In this document: positions 18,288-28,600 of the stretch, one piece after another
Layout: every line of letters starts with the position of its first letter
Numbering within the stretch: the stretch's first letter is position 1
The notes under the pieces: generated by a model
The model's input: the letters and a program-made list of their open reading frames with translations, nothing else
Database searches by the model: none
Told to the model about the DNA's origin: nothing
Made by a program: the position numbers and the translations under genes
Origin: JAJDIA01 sp031555505
GTDB taxonomy: Bacteria; Bacteroidota; Bacteroidia; Bacteroidales; Tannerellaceae
Direction of reading: 5' to 3'
DNA: 40,541 nt
Assembly: GCA_031555505.1 (NCBI GenBank)
Contig: JAVBUH010000071.1
Location: 1-40,541, forward strand

Positions 18288-20975
18288 TTAGAAATTAACT
18301 TTCAATCGCATAGACATCTGGCGTCCGAAACCGTAGAATACACGGTAAGCCGTGTCCCAATCGTTGCTGCTACCGTTATACGCACTCTCAACATATAGCT
18401 GATCGAAGAGATTGTCAATATTTCCGAAGAGTTGGGCATTCAGTGAACCGATCTTGAACTTATAGCTTGCATGGAAACCAAACACATTGCCGGAAGGAAT
18501 CTGCCAAGGCGTTTTCAGGTCTGTACTGGTGGTAGAAATAGCATAGTCGGCATAATTGCGCGCATACAGATCCCAATCGAAACCAAAGCGGATATCCTTA
18601 TCCACCTTAAATGTAGCGCCTAAACGGGCTGTGGTTTGTGCGGATCCACCTACTTTAACCCCTTCCAAGTCTACTTCCACTTTCCATTGGTCGGGCGCTT
18701 CAATACCGGATGCGACCTCCCAATCCGGGGTAATGGGCTGTCCACTGGAGTTATAAGCATAACCAACGCCATTATTTGACCAACGCCAGTTACCGATCGA
18801 AAGCATACCGTTCAACTCCAGCCATACAAACGGAGAAGATACGAGATCTATTTCAATCCCTTCGTGCGTAGCATTCACACCGGTCATATTCAGCGTACCA
18901 CGGTCGTTGGCCGGAGCCGGACCCGTAAGCGATCTTGTCATGGTTCTATCCATCCATTCGGTGTGGTACACATTCAGGTTGGCGCTCAGGTATTTGCTGC
19001 GGAATCCATAACCACCTTCCACGCTGAATATCTTTTCATTGACTGCATCCGTATTCACCATATTACTGGTGGTCGATTGCAGGAAGATACCTCCGGAGAA
19101 GAAGGGAGCCCGGCTGATATAACCAATATTTGCGAATACATTGTGGTATTCATTGATGTTGTAGTTGGCGCCACCTTTCACGGTATACCCTATTTTGCTG
19201 ACTGTTTCAGACTCGGCATGATCCTTGTCGTAATAAAAACGGTCATATCTCCACTGGCTTACATTATTGAGTGAACCGGAGAGGTTAGCCGTAAGCTTGT
19301 CTGTCTTGTATTCACCCTGTCCGAATACACCGATCTGTGCCACATAGCCGTCATAGTCACGGTATACCACATCGCCTACAGTCAGCTTCTGGTTTGTGAA
19401 GTCCGGGTTGTTTTTATTGTTTACTGCATTATCAGCCGGTTGCACCTGTGCTCTGTAGCGGTCTATATAATACGTCCCGTTATACAGGTCGATGATCTCA
19501 TTCGTGTGCGTACCGATATAATAACGTCCGTCAAGACCTCCCATTACGGTGAAGTTGTCGTTGAAATCTTTTTTGTAGGTTGACAGGATACCGTACCATT
19601 TATGCAGGTTTTTCGATACTGACATCACCATTTGCGAGCCATTCGTGCTTTGCTCGTTCATTTCCTGAATCTGGTCATACGCAAATGTGCCGTCGGCATT
19701 GCGGTACGTGGTGTTCAAGATGCCGTTGCTTGTCCCGAACCAGGCACTGGAATAAGCAGAAGTCCCTTGTCCGCTATAGCCGTAACCGTCTCCAAGGGAG
19801 AGGTAAAGCGCTGTACTCAGTGAAGAGGTGTTATTTATCTGCCACATGTGGTTGAGGGAGATTTGCGGCTTGTGGTATTTGTTGCGGGCGGATGTCTTCC
19901 GTTCGCCGTTCTTACCGAAACCGTATGTTGCATTGTATTTATAGTTTTCTCCCGGTTGCATATATTGCTGTACATCCTGCCAGCCCTGAATAGTCATACC
20001 GTCGTATGTGCTACGCTGGTTATGCCATTGTGGGGCGCCGAAAGCAGTCAGTGACAACTGGTGCGCGTCATTGAATCGTTTGGCAATATTGACAAAGTAT
20101 TGGTATCCTTCGAATTCGGTACCCTGTATGTAACCGTCTCCCCAGGTCTTACCACCCAGCAAGCTGAATGCCCAACCGTTTTTGCTCAAACCGGTAGACA
20201 CATTGAATAGTAATTTGTTGTAACCGTCTTCTGCGATACCGTAACTTACGAATCCGCCTTTCTGGGCATCAACCGTACGGGTAACGATATTCACCGAACC
20301 ACCCACAGAGGGAGCGGAGACTTGCGAAGCACCCAATCCGCGTTGTGTCTGATAGTCGCGGGCTACGTCCTGCAAGCCCAGCCAGTTGCTCCAGTAAACC
20401 CCTCCCCATTCCATATCATTCATGGGGACACCGTTTACCATCACAGCCACGTTGGCCGACTGGAATCCACGCATATTCAGTTTGGAGTCGCCAAAACCAC
20501 CACCGTCGCGAATAACCGTCACACCCGGTGTGGCTTTCAATAATTCCGGAAATTCCTTCACCCCGATACGCTCTTCGATAAACTGAGGAGTGATACTGGA
20601 CATGGCCACAGGCGTTTCACGCGCGATAGCGATAGAGGATGTAATCGTTACGTCGGCCAATGCAAATGCATCAATCGACATGATAACAATCCCCAGATCC
20701 TGTTGTCCGGATCCGGTTACCTTTTTCTGTAAATCTTTATATCCAAGAGACTTGAACACCAATGTAGCGCCAGATGGTACGCTGATTGAGAATTTCCCGT
20801 CTACATCAGTTACTACCCCATTGCTGGTTCCACTTTGAAGGACTGCCGCCCCGATCAGCGGTTCATTGCCTTCGGCATCCACAACTGTTCCCGTCACCGT
20901 TGTCTGGGCAATGACTGCCGAACACCAAACGGTGAGCAAACTCATAAAAAAGAAACGAAACACATGCTTTCTCAT
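18288..20975 (-). CDS. TonB-dependent outer-membrane receptor
   Basis: The 895-residue protein has a signal peptide ending near VIAQ (residue 24), then a CarboxypepD_reg-like domain (about 25-105; TVTGTVVDAEGNEPLIGAAV) typical of Bacteroidetes receptors, a plug domain (about 120-235; GFGDSKLNMRGFQSANVAVM and VNGVPMNDMEWGG), and a 22-strand-type barrel ending in RLKVNF with the C-terminal aromatic residue. At 895 residues it is shorter than typical SusC proteins (~1000) and no SusD gene follows; instead a repeat-containing lipoprotein gene does. It should import a ligand across the outer membrane using TonB energy; the ligand cannot be told. It is expressed from a promoter at ~21036-21066 with a ~55-base leader. 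Confidence 0.9.
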   Translation of the reverse strand: MRKHVFRFFFMSLLTVWCSAVIAQTTVTGTVVDAEGNEPLIGAAVLQSGTSNGVVTDVDGKFSISVPSGATLVFKSLGYKDLQKKVTGSGQQDLGIVIMSIDAFALADVTITSSIAIARETPVAMSSITPQFIEERIGVKEFPELLKATPGVTVIRDGGGFGDSKLNMRGFQSANVAVMVNGVPMNDMEWGGVYWSNWLGLQDVARDYQTQRGLGASQVSAPSVGGSVNIVTRTVDAQKGGFVSYGIAEDGYNKLLFNVSTGLSKNGWAFSLLGGKTWGDGYIQGTEFEGYQYFVNIAKRFNDAHQLSLTAFGAPQWHNQRSTYDGMTIQGWQDVQQYMQPGENYKYNATYGFGKNGERKTSARNKYHKPQISLNHMWQINNTSSLSTALYLSLGDGYGYSGQGTSAYSSAWFGTSNGILNTTYRNADGTFAYDQIQEMNEQSTNGSQMVMSVSKNLHKWYGILSTYKKDFNDNFTVMGGLDGRYYIGTHTNEIIDLYNGTYYIDRYRAQVQPADNAVNNKNNPDFTNQKLTVGDVVYRDYDGYVAQIGVFGQGEYKTDKLTANLSGSLNNVSQWRYDRFYYDKDHAESETVSKIGYTVKGGANYNINEYHNVFANIGYISRAPFFSGGIFLQSTTSNMVNTDAVNEKIFSVEGGYGFRSKYLSANLNVYHTEWMDRTMTRSLTGPAPANDRGTLNMTGVNATHEGIEIDLVSSPFVWLELNGMLSIGNWRWSNNGVGYAYNSSGQPITPDWEVASGIEAPDQWKVEVDLEGVKVGGSAQTTARLGATFKVDKDIRFGFDWDLYARNYADYAISTTSTDLKTPWQIPSGNVFGFHASYKFKIGSLNAQLFGNIDNLFDQLYVESAYNGSSNDWDTAYRVFYGFGRQMSMRLKVNF

Positions 20976-21035
20976 AAACTATTTTTAGAGTAAAAATTAG
21001 CTAATAAATGGTAATAAACCACTCCTTTGGCGGAG

Positions 21036-21066
21036 CAAAGATACGGGAGTATTTTTTATTCTTCAA
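21036..21066 (-). promoter_or_regulatory. Promoter of TonB receptor operon
   Basis: On the minus strand TATCTTTG (21036-21043) matches the -7 consensus, and TTG (21064-21066) lies 20 bases upstream as a -33 element. The transcript would start about 55 bases before the receptor ATG at 20975. Confidence 0.65.
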
Positions 21067-21327
21067 TACTCCACAGGCATTTAACATATTAAATAAAGGT
21101 ATATATGTCCATCTGTTAATCAAGTTTAATTCATAAGATAGTATAGGATAGTTATCCGCAAACAGGCTTAGGTGCTTCGAAAATGGTAAAGCCCTAACCA
21201 TAACCGAGAGAAATAGGGATACAGTAAGTAACAGATCCCTGTCAGGTTCATACAATTCATCTAATAGTATTCGAACAAGTTTACGTATCATTAGGTTACT
21301 TTCTGCAAAATAATCCGACAGAATACG

Positions 21328-21335
21328 TACCTTTG
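21328..21335 (+). promoter_or_regulatory. -7 promoter element of phosphodiesterase gene
   Basis: TACCTTTG matches TAnnTTTG exactly and ends 21 bases before the ATG at 21357, giving a very short leader. The stretch 21067-21300 between the two divergent promoters holds no convincing gene. Confidence 0.6.
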
Positions 21336-21356
21336 TCGCAAATATAAAAATTCCGT

Positions 21357-22589
21357 ATGAAAAAGATGTGTCTTTTAAAATTTTGTTGCCTGACGGCCTT
21401 ATTATTAACTTTTTTTAGCGCTTGCGGGTCTCGGTCAGACCAACCGGCGGCTATCAAAAACGACCGTTATGTGGTAGTATTGTCGATGGATGGATTCCGC
21501 ATCGATTATCCGGAAAGAGCCCATACACCGACACTGGATTCACTGGGTAAAGCGGGCGTTCGCGCTTCTTTCCGTCCTTCTTACCCGAGTAATACCTTCC
21601 CCAATCACTACTCCATGGCTACGGGTCTGCATCCTGATCATCATGGATTGGTGAATAATACGTTTTATGCACCCGATGTAGACAGTATTTATTCCATCGG
21701 TAACCGCAATGCCGTAGCCAACCCTGCATTTTATGGCGGCGAGCCTATTTGGAACACGGCACAAAAACAAGGGGTAAAAGCCGCTTCCTTCTTCTGGGTA
21801 GGCAGTGAAACAGCCGTACAGGGGATGCAGCCTTCCATTTGGAAGCCGTTCAACAACGAAGTATCTTACTACGACCGCGCCGACTCTGTGATCGCATGGC
21901 TGCAACTGTCTGAAGATGTGCGTCCGCATCTGATCATGTGGTATATTGAAGAACCCGACGCAATCGGCCATTATGCCGGTCCGGACTCATCGGCTACCTT
22001 ACAAAAGGTGGAAGAACTGGATAAGGTATTGAACCATTTCTTTACGAAGGCACGTGAATTGCCGGTATTCGACCGGATCGACTTCATCGTCTTGTCCGAC
22101 CACGGTATGGCCAACTACTATCCGGAGAATTATGTCAACCTGAACGACTACCTGCCACGCGACAGTTTTCGGTTTGCTTTCGACGGCGTCCCTACCATCC
22201 TGTATCCGAAAGGCAACTACGCCGACAAGGCTATGGAGATACTCCAAACCGTTCCCCATGTAAAAGCCTATCGTAAAGGTGATATGCCAGCGAAGTATGT
22301 ATATGGTACGAACCCACGCATCGGCGAAATCATCGTGATGCCCGATGTAGGTACTTATCTCCAATTCCGATCCACCTCCAGTCCGCGTTTCGGAGCCACA
22401 CACGGCTACGACAACTTCGCCCCTGAGATGGAAGCCATCTTCTATGCCGCCGGACCGTCTTTCAAGCAAGGAGCTGTTGCGCCTGTTATGCCCAACGTCA
22501 ACCTTTACCTGCTGATCTCCCGCCTGCTCGGCATTCAACCGGCGCCGAACGACGGAAAGGACGAAGAGATAGCGCCGCTGTTTAAGTAA
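21357..22589 (+). CDS. Ectonucleotide pyrophosphatase/phosphodiesterase-type lipoprotein
   Basis: The 410-residue protein has a lipoprotein signal with lipobox FSAC (Cys23) and belongs to the type I phosphodiesterase/nucleotide pyrophosphatase group of the alkaline phosphatase superfamily. The two-zinc site is visible: Asp45 in SMDGFRIDY, the nucleophile Thr80 in YPSNTFPNHYS, EEPDAIGHYAG supplying Asp and His, LSDHGM supplying Asp and His, and ATHGYDN supplying the last His. The overall length and spacing match bacterial NPPs. It would hydrolyse phosphodiester or pyrophosphate bonds in nucleotides or similar substrates in the periplasm or at the surface. It is monocistronic, with its own promoter, and ends at a long inverted repeat shared with the convergent peptidase gene. 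Confidence 0.88.
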   Translation: MKKMCLLKFCCLTALLLTFFSACGSRSDQPAAIKNDRYVVVLSMDGFRIDYPERAHTPTLDSLGKAGVRASFRPSYPSNTFPNHYSMATGLHPDHHGLVNNTFYAPDVDSIYSIGNRNAVANPAFYGGEPIWNTAQKQGVKAASFFWVGSETAVQGMQPSIWKPFNNEVSYYDRADSVIAWLQLSEDVRPHLIMWYIEEPDAIGHYAGPDSSATLQKVEELDKVLNHFFTKARELPVFDRIDFIVLSDHGMANYYPENYVNLNDYLPRDSFRFAFDGVPTILYPKGNYADKAMEILQTVPHVKAYRKGDMPAKYVYGTNPRIGEIIVMPDVGTYLQFRSTSSPRFGATHGYDNFAPEMEAIFYAAGPSFKQGAVAPVMPNVNLYLLISRLLGIQPAPNDGKDEEIAPLFK

Positions 22590-22641
22590 CTACCCCCCGA
22601 TATAACTGCGCACGACGCAGACATACGCCGATTAATTTTAA

Positions 22642-22759
22642 CAGATCGCATTACCGCACGCAGACAGCGCAGACATACGCAGAAAATTTATTTTGAGAAG
22701 AGATTCTTAAATAAAAATTTGCGCATGTCTGCGCTGTCTGCGTGCGGTAATGCGATCTG
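22642..22759. repeat. Long inverted repeat between convergent genes
   Basis: A 35-base arm at 22642-22676 is perfectly complementary to 22725-22759; pairing continues after one mismatch for four more bases (CGCA). The loop is AT-rich and about 40 bases. The right arm ends one base before the peptidase stop codon. The 13-mer CGCAGACATACGC occurs in the left arm region (22668-22680) and again at 22616-22628, so a partial extra copy precedes the palindrome. It may terminate both convergent transcripts or be a dispersed palindromic element. Confidence 0.75.
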
Positions 22760-22760
22760 C

Positions 22761-24161
22761 TTATTGTTCGTCGGCAAACATCGGATCCCAGGCCGGCAGG
22801 CGGACGGGTTTCTGCTTGAGCATCTCTTTTACTTTGTCGGTGATGTATTTACGTTCTACAACCAGGCGGAACATGTATTCATTGAACCACGGGTCGGTTA
22901 TGATCAGGTGGCCGTTATTGGCGCCTGGTCCCCAACTGTTTTCCACCATCCATTTCTTCGGCTGGCCGTTTGCATCAAGGTCTACCGCCATCAGTGTCAT
23001 GGCATGCGAAGATCCACTGTCGAAAGTTTCAATGCGTTGTTTTTTGTTCATGCCGAAGGTAGTACCCATCAGCGAGCCATAATCGTAGTAGTTCACGTCG
23101 AGAAGGCCTCTTTCGCGGTCAAAGAATTTGCCCACGTCACAAGAAAAGTACATCATCGTACTGTCTTTGATGGAAGCGATAGCCATGTCTTTGATGTCTT
23201 CCACAGGAAGGTTTACGTACGTCCAGTTGGTGCCATCGTAGCGATGACGGTCGTAATCGATCTCATACAGTTTGTAGAACTCGCGTGAAGGATCATTCAT
23301 CAGCATTACATAATTGGCTTCCATATCCTCACCGATAAAAGCGTCGAAGAAACTCTTCGGTGTATATTCTTTTGTTTCCACCGGATTGCCACGGCTGTCT
23401 TTGCGTGTCCAGGTAAACGAGGCAGGCGGTTCGCCCAGGTTCAGCACCAACATACGATAGACTACTGTCAGCATCTCTGCTTTTGTCTTTTCCAATGCGG
23501 CAACCGAAGCGCCTTTGGCAGCTTGCTCGCGTAACTGCAACCCCTGTTCTTTCAGCTTACTGCTAATCAGAATGGCCATACGGCCGGTATTGTCGCTGCT
23601 GTTGGTCTCGGGCATCACGTCTGCCGGCACTACGCCGTATTTGCCAAGGATATCGAATACGCCGGTAAACTGTCCGCCGTCGCTCAATGGATTCTTGAAC
23701 AGCCATTCTACCATCCGGTCGTCCAGCGGCTTGGTACGGGTATCGATAATGCCTTGCAGGAACAGGTTAGCCTTCTCCAACTGATCCCAGAAGAACGAAT
23801 AATTCTGCGAGAACTGGAAATCGCCCATATCGTATTTGGCGATGGCCTTGGCGCGGAACACATTCAGACCGGTGAACAACCAGCAGCGTCCCGACGATTT
23901 CTGGTTGGTGATGCCTTTACTGTTCACCCGGTTGGAGAAATACGTGTCGAAACCAGCCTTACTCTCACTATTCACTGCCAACTTGTTGATATCGTTGTTG
24001 GCAATAGCGTGGCGGATCGCCCTGTCGGAAGGAGTTTCCTTGTAGGATTGTTGGATTTGCTGAAGCATGCCGGCCGAAATCCCTCCGCCGGTTTGTTGCC
24101 CGTAGGCCGATAGCGATAGGCCCAATGCCAGGGCGGCTATCCACAGGTTGTTTTGTTTCAT
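22761..24161 (-). CDS. C1 family aminopeptidase (bleomycin hydrolase-like)
   Basis: The ATG at 24161 gives 466 residues with a clean signal peptide (MKQNNLWIAALALGL..., cleavage near AYGQ); an ATG six codons upstream is too near the likely transcription start. The protein matches the PepC/bleomycin hydrolase family of papain-fold peptidases: catalytic Cys93 in NQKSSGRCWLF, His in SSHAMTLM, and Asn in VENSWG. The family is usually cytosolic; the signal peptide here and in Bacteroidetes relatives suggests a periplasmic enzyme trimming peptides. It is monocistronic and convergent with the phosphodiesterase gene. Confidence 0.88.
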   Translation of the reverse strand: MKQNNLWIAALALGLSLSAYGQQTGGGISAGMLQQIQQSYKETPSDRAIRHAIANNDINKLAVNSESKAGFDTYFSNRVNSKGITNQKSSGRCWLFTGLNVFRAKAIAKYDMGDFQFSQNYSFFWDQLEKANLFLQGIIDTRTKPLDDRMVEWLFKNPLSDGGQFTGVFDILGKYGVVPADVMPETNSSDNTGRMAILISSKLKEQGLQLREQAAKGASVAALEKTKAEMLTVVYRMLVLNLGEPPASFTWTRKDSRGNPVETKEYTPKSFFDAFIGEDMEANYVMLMNDPSREFYKLYEIDYDRHRYDGTNWTYVNLPVEDIKDMAIASIKDSTMMYFSCDVGKFFDRERGLLDVNYYDYGSLMGTTFGMNKKQRIETFDSGSSHAMTLMAVDLDANGQPKKWMVENSWGPGANNGHLIITDPWFNEYMFRLVVERKYITDKVKEMLKQKPVRLPAWDPMFADEQ

Positions 24162-24193
24162 GGTAGATACCTTATTCAATTGTTGACAATACG

Positions 24194-24201
24194 CAAAAGT
24201 A
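24194..24201 (-). promoter_or_regulatory. -7 promoter element of C1 peptidase gene
   Basis: The minus strand reads TACTTTTG, matching TAnnTTTG, 32 bases before the preferred start at 24161. This supports that start over the ATG at 24179. Confidence 0.6.
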
Positions 24202-24417
24202 ACTATTCTCCCGATATAATTACTTCATCGGAGCAAAAGCTTACACATTCACTGCAGCAATCCGACAACAAACAGCGGTCTTGCAGTCCTCACGGAATAG
24301 CCTGAAACTTCCTGCGTGTAAAAATTCACCGTAATCCTTCCTCCCGTCTCTGTATTTTTTCGTACTTTAGGCCGCTGTAAAAACGAAACAATGTTTAATA
24401 CGATAATTTCTAATCTC

Positions 24418-25584
24418 ATGGAACACAGAAAACTCAGAATGGGTATGATCGGTGGCGGCAGCGACGCCTTCATCGGAGCTATCCACCGCAGAGCGGCTTT
24501 TATGGATAATTTAGTGGAATTGGTTTGCGGCTGCTTCAGTGTAGACCCGGCGATCTCCCGAAGTTCGGGACATGCTTATTTCCTGCCCGAAAACAGGATT
24601 TATGATACGTATCAGGAAATGTTCGAACGCGAAATGCAACTGCCGAAGGAAAAACGGATGGACTTTGTATCGATCGTAACGCCCAACAAGTGGCATTTCG
24701 AACCGGCGATGATGGCGTTGGAACGGGGTTTCCATGTGGTACTGGACAAACCGATGACATTCTCACTCGACGAAGCCTATCAACTGAAAAAGAAAGTAGA
24801 CGAAACCGGGCTCATCTTTGCCCTCACCCATGTCTATACCGGCTATCCTGCCGTAAAAGAGGCCAAAGCCCGCATTGCGAAAGGCGACCTTGGCAAGATC
24901 CGTCGCGTATATGTGGAATATCCGCAGGGATGGCTGGCCGAACGCATCGAATTGCAGGGTGGGAACAACGCGGGTTGGCGCACGGATCCGAAACGTTCCG
25001 GTAAAGCCGGTTGTATAGGCGATATCGGCACCCATGCCTGGCACCTGAGCGAATACATCCTCGGACTGAAAGTAGAAGAAATCTGTGCCGAGTTGAATGC
25101 GTTCGTCCCGGGACGTCCAATCGACGACGATGGCGCCGCTTTCCTGCGCTACGAACAGGGCGTGAAAGGCGTATTGACAGCCAGCCAGGTGGCTGTAGGC
25201 GAGGCGAACAACATCCACATCCGCGTATACGGCGAAAAAGGCGGCCTGGAATGGCGGCAGGAAGATCCCAATCAACTGATCATGAAATGGAGCAACCGTC
25301 CGTCGGAAATCTACCAGATAGGCGCCAATACCTTTATTGGCGACGAAGCCAAATGGAACACCCGTACGCCGGCCGGACACCCTGAAGGTTTCATCGAAGC
25401 CTTCGCCAACATCTATCGCAACTTCGCCCTTACGGTGATGGGCAGGATCAATGGCGAAACACCTTGCGCCTCCTGTCTGGATTTCCCGGGCGTGGAAGAC
25501 GGCCTGCGCGGCATGCAATTCATCGAGACCATGGTGGAAGCCGGGTACAACGATGACAAGAAATGGGTGAAATGGATGGAATGA
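24418..25584 (+). CDS. Gfo/Idh/MocA family oxidoreductase
   Basis: The product is 388 residues from ATG 24418, where the Rossmann fold begins; an in-frame ATG at 24391 would add nine residues. The NAD(P)-binding motif reads MGMIGGGSDAFIG. The usual EKP is replaced by LDKPMTFS, with the catalytic-type Lys kept, and the C-terminal domain has CIGDIGTHAWHLSEY, with the His of the active site. Such enzymes oxidise or reduce sugars and sugar derivatives in the cytoplasm. It precedes a beta-galactosidase gene by 50 bp, so it may process a released or modified sugar. A weak -7 element (TACTTTAG, 24363-24370) lies upstream. Confidence 0.85.
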   Translation: MEHRKLRMGMIGGGSDAFIGAIHRRAAFMDNLVELVCGCFSVDPAISRSSGHAYFLPENRIYDTYQEMFEREMQLPKEKRMDFVSIVTPNKWHFEPAMMALERGFHVVLDKPMTFSLDEAYQLKKKVDETGLIFALTHVYTGYPAVKEAKARIAKGDLGKIRRVYVEYPQGWLAERIELQGGNNAGWRTDPKRSGKAGCIGDIGTHAWHLSEYILGLKVEEICAELNAFVPGRPIDDDGAAFLRYEQGVKGVLTASQVAVGEANNIHIRVYGEKGGLEWRQEDPNQLIMKWSNRPSEIYQIGANTFIGDEAKWNTRTPAGHPEGFIEAFANIYRNFALTVMGRINGETPCASCLDFPGVEDGLRGMQFIETMVEAGYNDDKKWVKWME

Positions 25585-25634
25585 TACCCCGCTCTACAAA
25601 TAATCACACAAACAACATCATCATCTAATTATAC

Positions 25635-28600
25635 ATGAACATTAAACTACTGGCCTGCTGTTGTTCCTTATTGGGGACAACTGCCTGGGCACAATCCAAC
25701 GAATGGCAGAACCCGGAAGTAAATGCCGTGAACCGGGCGCCGATGCACACCAATTATTTTGCCTACGAGCATGAAGCGGCCGCACAGAAAGGTTGCCGCG
25801 AATCATCCCGCCACTTCCTTTCACTCAATGGCGACTGGAAGTTTTTCTGGGTAAAAGACGCCGATGCACGTCCAACGGATTTCTTCCGTACTGACTACAA
25901 CGACAAAGGATGGGACCGTATGCCTGTTCCCGGATTGTGGGAAATGAACGGCTTCGGCGATCCGATCTATGTCAATATCGGATACCCGTGGCGTAACCAG
26001 GCTGAGAACAATCCGCCTATAGTGCCCATCTTGAACAACCACGTAGGTTCGTACCGGAAAGAGATCGAACTACCGGCCGACTGGAAAGGAAAAACGGTTA
26101 TGGCCCATTTCGGTTCGGTTACCTCCAATATGTATCTCTGGGTGAACGGACGCTACGTAGGCTATAGCGAAGACAGTAAACTGGAAGCCGAATTCGATCT
26201 TACCTCCTACCTTAAACCAGGTAAGAACCTGATCGCCTTCCAGGTATTCCGCTGGTGCGACGGTTCGTACCTGGAAGACCAGGACTTTCTCCGCCTCAGC
26301 GGTGTGGCGCGGGATTGCTATCTCTACGCCCGCACCGCTAACCATATCCGTGATATCCAGATCACACCCGACCTGGATGCGCAGTATAAAGATGGCAGCC
26401 TGCAAGTGGACATCAGCCTGAAAGGGAGCGGCACAGTAGACCTGAAACTGGCCGACTGCAAGGGAAACGAGGTGGCGACGGCTTCACTGAAAGGATCGGG
26501 CAACCTGTCTACCGTGATAAACGTATCCAACCCTGCCAAGTGGACGGCCGAAACACCGGTACGCTATACCTTGACCGCCACACTGAAAGCAGGCAACGCA
26601 GTACAGGAAGTAATTCCCATCAAAACGGGTTTCCGCAAAGTAGAACTGAAGGGAGGACAAATACTGGTAAACGGCCAGCCGGTGCTCTTCAAGGGTGTCA
26701 ACCGCCACGAAGTGGATCCGGACAAGGGCTACGTGGTCTCCCGCGAACGGATGATACAGGATATCCGCCTCATGAAGGAATTCAATATCAATGCCGTGCG
26801 TACCTGCCATTACCCGGACAATAACCTATGGTATGAACTTTGCGACGAATATGGTCTCTATATGGTAGCCGAAGCCAACGTGGAATCACACGGCATGGGC
26901 TATGGCGACAAAACGCTGGCCAAAGTCCCGGGCTACGCCAAGGCACACCTCGAACGCAACCAGCGCAACGTGCAACGCAGCTTCAACCACCCGTCTATCA
27001 TCTTCTGGTCGCTGGGCAACGAAGCCGGTTTCGGCCCCAACTTCGAAGCCTGCTACACCTGGATCAAGAAAGAAGACAGCTCACGTGCCGTACAATATGA
27101 ACAGGCTCACGGCAACGACTTCACCGACATTTACTGTCCGATGTACCTCAACTACCAACGGAGCGAAGACTATTGCAAGAATAACCCAGCCAAACCGCTT
27201 ATCCAGTGCGAGTATGCCCACGCAATGGGCAATTCACAAGGCGGCTTCAAAGAATACTGGGACCTGATCCGCAAGTATCCGGCCTACCAGGGTGGTTTTA
27301 TCTGGGACTTTGTAGACCAGTCACTGCACCTCACATCGGCCGAAGGGATTTCGTACTACGGATACGGTGGCGACTTCAACCGTTATGATGCGTCAGACAA
27401 TAACTTCATGGACAACGGCCTGATCAGTCCCGACCGTAAGCCCAACCCACACATGTATGAAGTAGGCCACTACTATCAGTCGGTCTGGGTTACTCCGGCA
27501 GACCTGGCCAAAGCCGAGATCGCCATTTACAACGAAAACTTCTTCCGCGACCTCAGCAACTACACAGCCGAGTGGCAACTCCTGGCAGACGGCCTACCGG
27601 TGCAGACCGGCTCGATCGACAAACTTGATATCCAGCCGCAACAGACGAAAGCCTATCGTTTGGACTATACACTCGATGGTCTGTGCCCACAGCAGGAACT
27701 GTTGCTCAATATCAGTTTCCGGTTGAAAAAAGCCGAACCGCTGCTTCCGGCCGGATACGTAGTAGCCAAGGATCAGTTCACGGTTCGCCCCTACCAGGCT
27801 CCGGCGCTTACGGTAGCCAACCAGGAACGTGTCAACCAATCTACCGTACTGCCGGTAGTGAAAGACAACGATGCCACGTACCTGATTGTGGAAGGTTACC
27901 ATTTCGTGGCCGAATTCGGTAAAGCAGACGGTTTCCTCTGCAAATACGACGTGAATGGCATGGCCGTATTGAAAGACGGTGGCCGCCTTACGCCTAACTT
28001 CTGGCGTGCTCCGACCGACAACGACTTCGGAGCCAACCTCCAGAAGAAATACGCGGTTTGGAAGAACCCCGCGCTCAAACTCACCACCTTTACGCATACA
28101 ATGGAGAACGGACTCGCCATCGTGGAAGCCTCTTATGCTGTAGAAGCCGTATCGGCCCGGTTGAAGATCACCTATACAATCAACAACGCTGGCACCATCA
28201 AAGTCACACAGACAATGACAGCCGATAAATCGACTAAAGTATCCGACATGTTCCGCTTCGGGATGCAGCTGCAAGCTGCCGAAGCGTTGGGAAATATCTG
28301 TTACTACGGCCGTGGACCGATCGAAAACTATGCCGACCGCAACCATGTGACCGACCTCGGCTTATATCGCCAGACCGTAGACCAACAGTTCTACTCCTAC
28401 ATCCGTCCACAGGAAAACGGCAACAAGACGGATATCCGCTGGTGGCAGTTGCTCAACCTGTCGGGCAACGGTGTGATGTTCACTGCCGAAGCACCCTTCT
28501 CGGCCTCTGCACTCCACTACGCCATCGAATCGCTCGACGATGGTGAAAAGAAAGACCAGCGCCATTCCGAACTGGTATCGAAGGTAGACTACACTAACTT

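Noticed and set aside
21001..21291. 96-codon minus-strand open frame upstream of the TonB receptor
   Set aside because: It overlaps the -7/-33 promoter of the receptor operon and has no recognisable domain.
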